Shown in pieces: positions 7,035 to 10,095 of a stretch of DNA of 10,095 bases. Source of the stretch: Chloroflexota bacterium. Lineage in GTDB: Bacteria > Chloroflexota > Dehalococcoidia > UBA2979. Below the pieces are notes generated by a model. It saw nothing but the letters and a program-made list of their open reading frames with translations. It made no database searches and was not told the origin of the DNA. Numbering within the stretch: position 1 is the stretch's first letter; each line of letters starts with the position of its first letter. A program made the position numbers and the translations under genes. The stretch lies in assembly GCA_009843585.1 (NCBI GenBank), contig VYDC01000115.1:1-10095 (forward strand). The letters are read 5' to 3'.

Positions 7035-7619
7035 CTACACACGCGTCGGCCCGTACACCGTGAAGCCGTCCCCCGTGTCCTCGAAGCGCGCGTCCGCAGG
7101 GTAGGACAGCACCGTGCGCATCATCATCGCGTCGCCGGCCGAGCCGCCAAAGTTGAGGATCGCCGCTAGGTAGGAGGCGTCGGCCGCGACGCCGCCCGCG
7201 GGTGCGAGGGCCATGATCGCCAGCAGCAGGACCGTCAGCCCCAGCGCCGGCGCGAGGCCGGCCACGAGATAGCCGCTCTTGGTCAGGTAGGAGCCGGGCG
7301 CCGAAGCGTAGAAGACCGGGCCGAACTTCGTCCTGAGTTTCACCCCGAACTGCGGGCGGGCGCCCAGTGCGAGAAAGGCGACGCCGTGCGTCAACTCATG
7401 CAGCACCAACGCCAGCACCAGGCCGAGGAGCAGGTCCAGCGCGTCGAGGTTGATCGAGGCGGCACCGGACTTCAATGACAGGATGGCAGAGCCGACACTG
7501 GCTGCGGCGACCATCGAGGCCAGGGACAGCAGCAGGAGCACAACGATCCGCCAGCGTGGGACGCGACCGAGGTCCCAGCGCCCGATTCTCGCGTAGCCCT
7601 CCGGCAGGCTGGTAGCCAA
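7035..7619 (-). CDS. DUF3267 family membrane zincin (putative site-2-like metalloprotease)
   Basis: 194-residue membrane protein. Hydrophobic segments lie at about 24-46, 60-73 and 115-140, with a short one near 150-160. The zinc-site motif HELTH is at 74-78 inside a membrane helix. NFGGSAGD at 156-163 offers Asp163 as a likely third ligand, as in DUF3267 and site-2-protease-like families. The region FYASAPGSYLTKSGYLVAG (103-121) also fits DUF3267. Such proteins probably cut membrane-linked substrates, but no substrate is known. The start is the TTG at 7619-7617, preceded by GAGGG at 8 nt. The frame stays open to 7961, but the extra 114 codons are low-complexity Arg/Ser-rich sequence and would overlap the tRNA, so they are rejected. 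It lies alone between the tRNA and a non-coding stretch, flanked by the two copies of the tRNA 3' end. Confidence 0.75.
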   Translation of the reverse strand: MATSLPEGYARIGRWDLGRVPRWRIVVLLLLSLASMVAAASVGSAILSLKSGAASINLDALDLLLGLVLALVLHELTHGVAFLALGARPQFGVKLRTKFGPVFYASAPGSYLTKSGYLVAGLAPALGLTVLLLAIMALAPAGGVAADASYLAAILNFGGSAGDAMMMRTVLSYPADARFEDTGDGFTVYGPTRV

Positions 7620-7924
7620 CGTCGAAACCCTCGTCCTGCTGGCCCGCCACCGCCGCCTAGCGCTCGACTCTCCCGACCCGAGTCCGTCAGCCCCGCGAGA
7701 CACCGAGTGCAGCGGACTGAGACTCACCCGGGGCGCCACGCGGTGCGCCGTCGGCGATGCCATATCGGGACCAGCCGAGATCCTCAACGCGCGAGTCGAG
7801 GCCCCGCAGGGTGACCTCGCGCAGGGTCCGCGCCACGAGCAGGCCCGTCGGACGTGGCACGCGGAACCGACATCGGGGTCGAGTATAGGCAGCGCCCGTG
7901 CCGGCCGATTCGAGACCTGGAGAG
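7620..7924. other. Non-coding stretch upstream of the DUF3267 gene
   Basis: This 305-bp stretch separates the tRNA-Asp 3' end from the DUF3267 gene. On the minus strand it has a good -10-like TATACT (7886-7881, 5/6) with no recognisable -35 at the right distance. This could start the DUF3267 message with a long leader of about 260 nt. A 57-codon minus-strand frame (7687-7860, GTG start) has no ribosome binding site or recognisable family and is not called as a gene. Confidence 0.4.
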
Positions 7925-8001
7925 TGGCGACCCCGATCGGATTCGAACCGACGATCTCCACCGTGACAGGGTGGCGTGTTAAACCGCTACACTACGGGGC
8001 C
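7925..8001 (-). tRNA. tRNA-Asp (anticodon GTC)
   Basis: A full cloverleaf can be folded on the minus strand. The acceptor is GGCCCCG with CGGGGTC (one G-T pair). The D stem is GTGT/ACAC. The anticodon stem is CCACC/GGTGG with loop CTGTCAC, giving anticodon GTC. The T stem is GTCGG/CCGAT with loop TTCGAAT. The discriminator base is G, as expected for tRNA-Asp, and CCA is encoded at 7927-7925. It is a single tRNA gene with its own upstream promoter. Its 3' end is partly duplicated at 6957-6972. Confidence 0.97.
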
Positions 8002-8015
8002 GCGAGTCCACATTC

Positions 8016-8044
8016 ACGGTAGTCGTGGGCAATCTGCCGGTCAA
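8016..8044 (-). promoter_or_regulatory. Predicted promoter of tRNA-Asp
   Basis: TTGACC (minus strand, 8044-8039; 5/6 to the -35 consensus), a 17-nt spacer and TACCGT (8021-8016; TAnnnT type) lie 14 nt before the mature tRNA 5' end. This predicts a very short 5' leader for RNase P to remove. No other element in this gap competes with it. Confidence 0.55.
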
Positions 8045-8108
8045 CGGCACGCGACCTTCCTCGCCGCACCGCGTCTCGATAGACTGGCGCACGGAGAGGG
8101 TCGGCACG

Positions 8109-8375
8109 ATGTCCAGGAGCCGCCGCACGCGACGAGGCCGCAGGGCTCGACCGCGCACGCCCGCCACGCCCGCGTCCCAGTCCGAGTCCCTCGCGGAGTC
8201 TGCGATGCCGGAGCGTGCGGCGCTCGCCGCCCCGCCCGTCACCGCAAGCCCGGTCCCGCGATCGCGCCGCACCACCTATCCCTACATCGGTGGCGAGCTC
8301 ATCCGCGTGCTCATGGTCTCGATCGCTAGTTTCGGCCTGCTGGCGCTGCTGATCGCCGTCGACAGGCTGCGGTAG
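8109..8375 (+). CDS. Small Arg-rich, C-terminally membrane-anchored hypothetical protein
   Basis: 88-residue protein that I do not recognise as a named family. The ATG at 8109 follows GAGAGGG by 8 nt, a good ribosome binding site, so it is preferred over the in-frame ATG at 8025. Residues 1-20 are strongly basic (SRSRRTRRGRRARPR), and residues 20-60 are Pro/Ala/Ser/Glu-rich and likely disordered. A single hydrophobic helix lies at about 66-84 and ends only a few residues before the C-terminus, giving a tail-anchored layout with the basic part in the cytoplasm. The basic end could bind nucleic acid or acidic lipids; this is a guess. It is the only plus-strand gene, starting 107 bp beyond the tRNA 5' end and converging on the zinc-finger gene with 7 bp between stop codons. 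A possible -10 (TAGACT) lies near 8080. Confidence 0.6.
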   Translation: MSRSRRTRRGRRARPRTPATPASQSESLAESAMPERAALAAPPVTASPVPRSRRTTYPYIGGELIRVLMVSIASFGLLALLIAVDRLR

Positions 8376-8393
8376 CGCGCGCCTACCGGAGCC
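8365..8393. terminator. Hairpin spanning both convergent stop codons (likely bidirectional terminator)
   Basis: The arms GGCT-G-CGGTAG (8365-8375) and CTACCG-G-AGCC (8383-8393) pair over 10 of 11 positions, with one G-G mismatch, around a CGCGCGC loop. The TAG stop of the plus-strand gene and the TAG stop of the minus-strand gene are the facing ends of the stem. There is no T-run on either side, so this is a terminator by position and symmetry rather than by the full intrinsic pattern. Confidence 0.5.
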
Positions 8394-8886
8394 GCTCCCA
8401 CGCGACCATCACCCCCGCCACCACCGCGACGAGGCCGCTCACGTCCCGGGTGACGAGATCGAGCTCACCGCTCACCGCCAGGCGCACGATCCCGGTGCCC
8501 ACGAGAGCGGCGAGCGCGATGACCTGCATCGCCCTCCCGCGCTTGCCGCCCGCCGCAAGGTCGATCGCGTAAGCGACGACGCGGCCCGCAGCCGCCCCGC
8601 CGAGGAAGGCGAGCACCAGCAGCACGAGGCCGGCCCGGGGCGTCGGCGGGAGCAGCAGCGCCCCTCCCACTCCGAGCAGGGCGCCGAGCGGCGCCGCCGC
8701 CCCGAGCGCCCGCGCGTAGTGGCCGAGCGCCAGCTCGTACATCGGGAGCCGCCTCACGGCGGCGCAGTCCGCACAGCGGAAGCCGACCGGCGTCCCCACC
8801 ATGCAGCGCGGGCAGATTCGCGTCCCGCAGCGCTGGCAGCCGAGCTCGGTGCCCGTGTCGATGTGGTCGCAGCTGGCGCGTGGCAC
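8383..8886 (-). CDS. Zinc-finger (B-box-like) membrane protein
   Basis: 167-residue protein. The N-terminus has a Cys/His module: C6-x-H8, C17-x2-C20, C25-x2-C28 and C38-x2-C41, including CGTRICPRCMV. This pattern, with the TPVGFRCADC end, is the B-box-like finger found before rhomboid-family proteases in Actinomycetota and Chloroflexota, and it should bind two zinc ions. After it come four hydrophobic segments (about 62-80, 86-109, 119-137, 148-163) with a basic loop GGKRGR. No rhomboid GxSG or catalytic His is seen, so it is not a rhomboid protease. The finger probably lies in the cytoplasm. The start is the GTG at 8886, 11 nt after the PHP gene stop, with GGCGG 7 nt upstream. The frame is open much further upstream only because of GC bias. 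It is probably co-transcribed with the PHP gene. Function unknown. Confidence 0.7.
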   Translation of the reverse strand: MPRASCDHIDTGTELGCQRCGTRICPRCMVGTPVGFRCADCAAVRRLPMYELALGHYARALGAAAPLGALLGVGGALLLPPTPRAGLVLLVLAFLGGAAAGRVVAYAIDLAAGGKRGRAMQVIALAALVGTGIVRLAVSGELDLVTRDVSGLVAVVAGVMVAWERLR

Positions 8887-8897
8887 GGCGTGACCGC

Positions 8898-9779
8898 CTA
8901 GGACGATGGCCCGCGGGCGCGCGGCGGTGCCGGCTCGGGCACGCGGCACCCGCGGCGCCCGACCTCCTCGAGCAGGCGCTCCACCACCTCGTCGGGGAGG
9001 GGTATGTCGCCCGGCTCGCGCTCGCGCTGCCCGGGCAGCGCGTGGAAGTCGGAGCCGCCGAGCGGGAAGAGCCCGAGGCCGTCGGCGAGCTCCCTGAGCT
9101 CCTCGACGAGCTCCGGCACATAGTCCTTGTAGTAGACCTCGATCCCGAAGAGGCCCGCCCCGGCGAGGCGCCTCGCGATCTCCGCGTGCTCCCTCGTGAA
9201 GGAGGGGTGGGCGAAGACGGAGATGCCGCCCGCCTCCGCGATCATCTCGATAGCGCGCTCCGGCTCGAGCTTCTCGCGGCTCACGTACCCGGGGCCGTCG
9301 TTGGCGAGGAAGCGGTCGAACGCCTCGCGGATGCTCGCGACGTGGCCGCGCTCGAGCAGCGCCTGCGCGATGTGCGGCCGGCCTATAGAGGCGTCGCCCG
9401 CGATCTCGCGCACGCGCTCCCAGTCGATCGGGGCGCCCAGCCCCTCGAGCGCCTCCACGATCGCCCTCCCACGGGCGACGCGGTTCTCCCGGAAGCGCGC
9501 GAGCTCGGCCGCGAAGGACACGTCGTCCGGATCGACGAAGAGGCCGAGCATGTGGAGCTCGCTGCCGGGGAGATCGCAGGAGAGCTCGACGCCCGGGACG
9601 AGCCGCATCCCCGGGAGCTCGCGCGCCGCCTCGCGCGCCTCGGCGATCCCCTCGAGCGTGTCGTGATCGGTGAGCGCGAGAACCCGGACGCCGTTTCGCC
9701 AGGCGAGGCGAACGAGCTCCGCGGGCGTGAGTGTGCCGTCGGAGCGGGTCGAGTGGGTGTGGAAGTCGCCGCGGCTCAC
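8898..9779 (-). CDS. PHP-domain phosphoesterase (RNase AM / nucleoside-bisphosphate phosphatase-like, TrpH/YciV family)
   Basis: 293-residue metal-dependent phosphoesterase. The PHP metal site is complete: DFHTHSTRSDG (His7, His9, Asp14), LTDHDT (Asp38, His39), PGVELS (Glu65), LHMLG (His76), GRPHIA (His136), FAHP (His191) and GSDFH (Asp244, His246). The insert between 80 and 130 is typical of the YciV/TrpH group. Its studied members hydrolyse 3',5'-nucleoside bisphosphates (pAp) and degrade or mature 5' ends of RNA with three bound metals. The protein is soluble and cytoplasmic, with a Pro/Arg-rich tail at 281-293. The start is GTG, with G-rich sequence just upstream, 33 nt after the stop of the ymdB-like gene. 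No in-frame start lies further upstream. Its position after a second phosphodiesterase suggests a joint role in RNA or nucleotide turnover. Confidence 0.88.
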   Translation of the reverse strand: MSRGDFHTHSTRSDGTLTPAELVRLAWRNGVRVLALTDHDTLEGIAEAREAARELPGMRLVPGVELSCDLPGSELHMLGLFVDPDDVSFAAELARFRENRVARGRAIVEALEGLGAPIDWERVREIAGDASIGRPHIAQALLERGHVASIREAFDRFLANDGPGYVSREKLEPERAIEMIAEAGGISVFAHPSFTREHAEIARRLAGAGLFGIEVYYKDYVPELVEELRELADGLGLFPLGGSDFHALPGQREREPGDIPLPDEVVERLLEEVGRRGCRVPEPAPPRARGPSS

Positions 9780-9812
9780 GCCGCCCCCCGGGGCCCGCCG
9801 CCCGCCGGGCGC

Positions 9813-10095
9813 TCACGCAACGAGGCACCCCCGGTCGACGCGCTCGATGGCCGTCGCCAGCCTGCTCCCCACGTCGATGTCGATGAGCACCGACTGCAGC
9901 ACCGCCTCATCGCCGGAGGCGACCGGGAGGCGCGTCGGCATCCCGGTCAGGAAGCGGTCGATGACCGACTCGGCGTCGTCCCCGATCACGGAGTCGAGCA
10001 CCCCCGCCATCCCGAGGTCGCCGACGTGCGCCGTCCCGCGCGGCAGCAGCCCCGGGCAGGGTCCCGGGGGGGGGGGGGGGGGGAGGGGGGGCACC
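9813..10095 (-). CDS. ymdB: YmdB-like (TIGR00282) metallophosphoesterase, C-terminal part
   Basis: Only the C-terminal end lies in the window. About 78 residues read RGTAHVGDLGMAG, DSVIG, VIDRFLTGMPTRLPVASG and VLIDIDVGSRLATAIER. This agrees with the end of TIGR00282/YmdB proteins, which have GTAYITDVGM, AVIERFLT-x-LP-x-R and VVIDID-x-TGKA-x-x-IER. The family is a cytoplasmic di-metal phosphodiesterase active on 2',3'-cyclic nucleotides. The catalytic metal ligands are upstream and not seen. Upstream of about 10049 the match breaks: family members have a THVQTAD-type motif before LLPRGTA, but here the frame reads through proline-rich, poly-C sequence. That part is probably a sequencing or assembly error, so the true reading frame into the edge is uncertain. 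It is followed by the PHP gene in the same direction. Confidence 0.82.
   Translation of the reverse strand, partial: VPPLPPPPPPGPCPGLLPRGTAHVGDLGMAGVLDSVIGDDAESVIDRFLTGMPTRLPVASGDEAVLQSVLIDIDVGSRLATAIERVDRGCLVA
10066..10091. repeat. Poly-G tract at the window edge (probable artefact)
   Basis: There are eighteen G (10066-10083), one A and seven G (10085-10091), inside what should be conserved coding sequence of the ymdB-like gene. Because the expected conserved residues are lost exactly here, the tract is more likely a sequencing or contig-end artefact than a real homopolymer. Confidence 0.7.

Noticed and set aside
6640..7104. 154-codon plus-strand frame over the non-coding stretch
   Set aside because: It overlaps the receptor start and the DUF3267 3' end in antisense, has no family motif, and crosses the hairpins and the tRNA-like repeat.
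7687..7860. 57-codon minus-strand frame (GTG start) reading VARTLREVTLRGLDSRVEDL in part
   Set aside because: The middle looks somewhat protein-like, but there is no ribosome binding site and no recognisable family. It could at most be a remnant.
7620..7961. N-terminal extension of the DUF3267 protein
   Set aside because: It would overlap the tRNA-Asp 3' end and is Arg/Ser-rich without structure. The TTG at 7619 has a good ribosome binding site and gives the normal family N-terminus.
8383..9828. 481-codon minus-strand frame that would fuse the zinc-finger protein to a long Arg-rich N-terminus
   Set aside because: The upstream part runs out of frame through the PHP gene, whose motifs are complete. 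The fusion is only absence of stops in GC-rich DNA.
1..10095. CRISPR arrays, insertion sequences, toxin-antitoxin or phage genes
   Set aside because: No regularly spaced repeats, transposase or integrase motifs, or paired small toxin/antitoxin genes were seen on either strand.

Overview
The window is GC-rich bacterial chromosomal DNA, roughly two thirds G+C or more. It uses GTG and TTG starts freely and has tightly packed genes, nearly all on the minus strand. The gene families are a YmdB-type phosphodiesterase, a Cx2H/Cys-rich zinc finger of the kind found in front of rhomboid proteases, a DUF3267 zincin and lipoprotein solute receptors. They fit a high-GC Actinomycetota (for example a Thermoleophilia-like lineage) or a Chloroflexota member. 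The sequence alone does not decide between these. No transposase, integrase, CRISPR array or prophage gene is visible.

Layout in the direction of minus-strand transcription, from right to left. At the right edge (9813-10095) lies the 3' end of a ymdB-like gene, running into an abnormal poly-G tract that looks like a contig-end artefact. It is followed closely by a PHP-domain phosphoesterase (8898-9779) and a zinc-finger membrane protein (8383-8886), probably in one operon. A small plus-strand gene for an Arg-rich, tail-anchored protein (8109-8375) converges on them. Only 7 bp separate the two stop codons, and both lie in one long hairpin. Next come a tRNA-Asp(GTC) gene with its own promoter, a DUF3267 membrane zincin (7035-7619) and a non-coding stretch. 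That stretch holds a 16-bp direct copy of the tRNA-Asp 3' end.

The left two thirds is a complete five-gene ABC importer operon of the peptide/nickel (Dpp/Opp) class: receptor lipoprotein (4713-6665), permeases DppB and DppC, and ATPases DppD and DppF. DppB/DppC and DppD/DppF overlap by ATGA, which suggests translational coupling. A stem-loop sits exactly at the receptor stop codon, before the permease genes. The receptor captures a ligand at the outer membrane face, DppBC form the channel and DppDF hydrolyse ATP. The true substrate (peptide, sugar, metal chelate or other) cannot be read from sequence.

At the left edge (1-197) begins a separate transcription unit with its own promoter: the first 65 codons of a ZnuA/TroA-type zinc or manganese receptor lipoprotein.

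This is largely an ordinary housekeeping and transport region. I see no convincing undescribed multi-gene system. The points most worth a second look are the tRNA 3'-end duplication, the convergent-stop hairpin, and the zinc-finger membrane protein next to two metallophosphoesterases.
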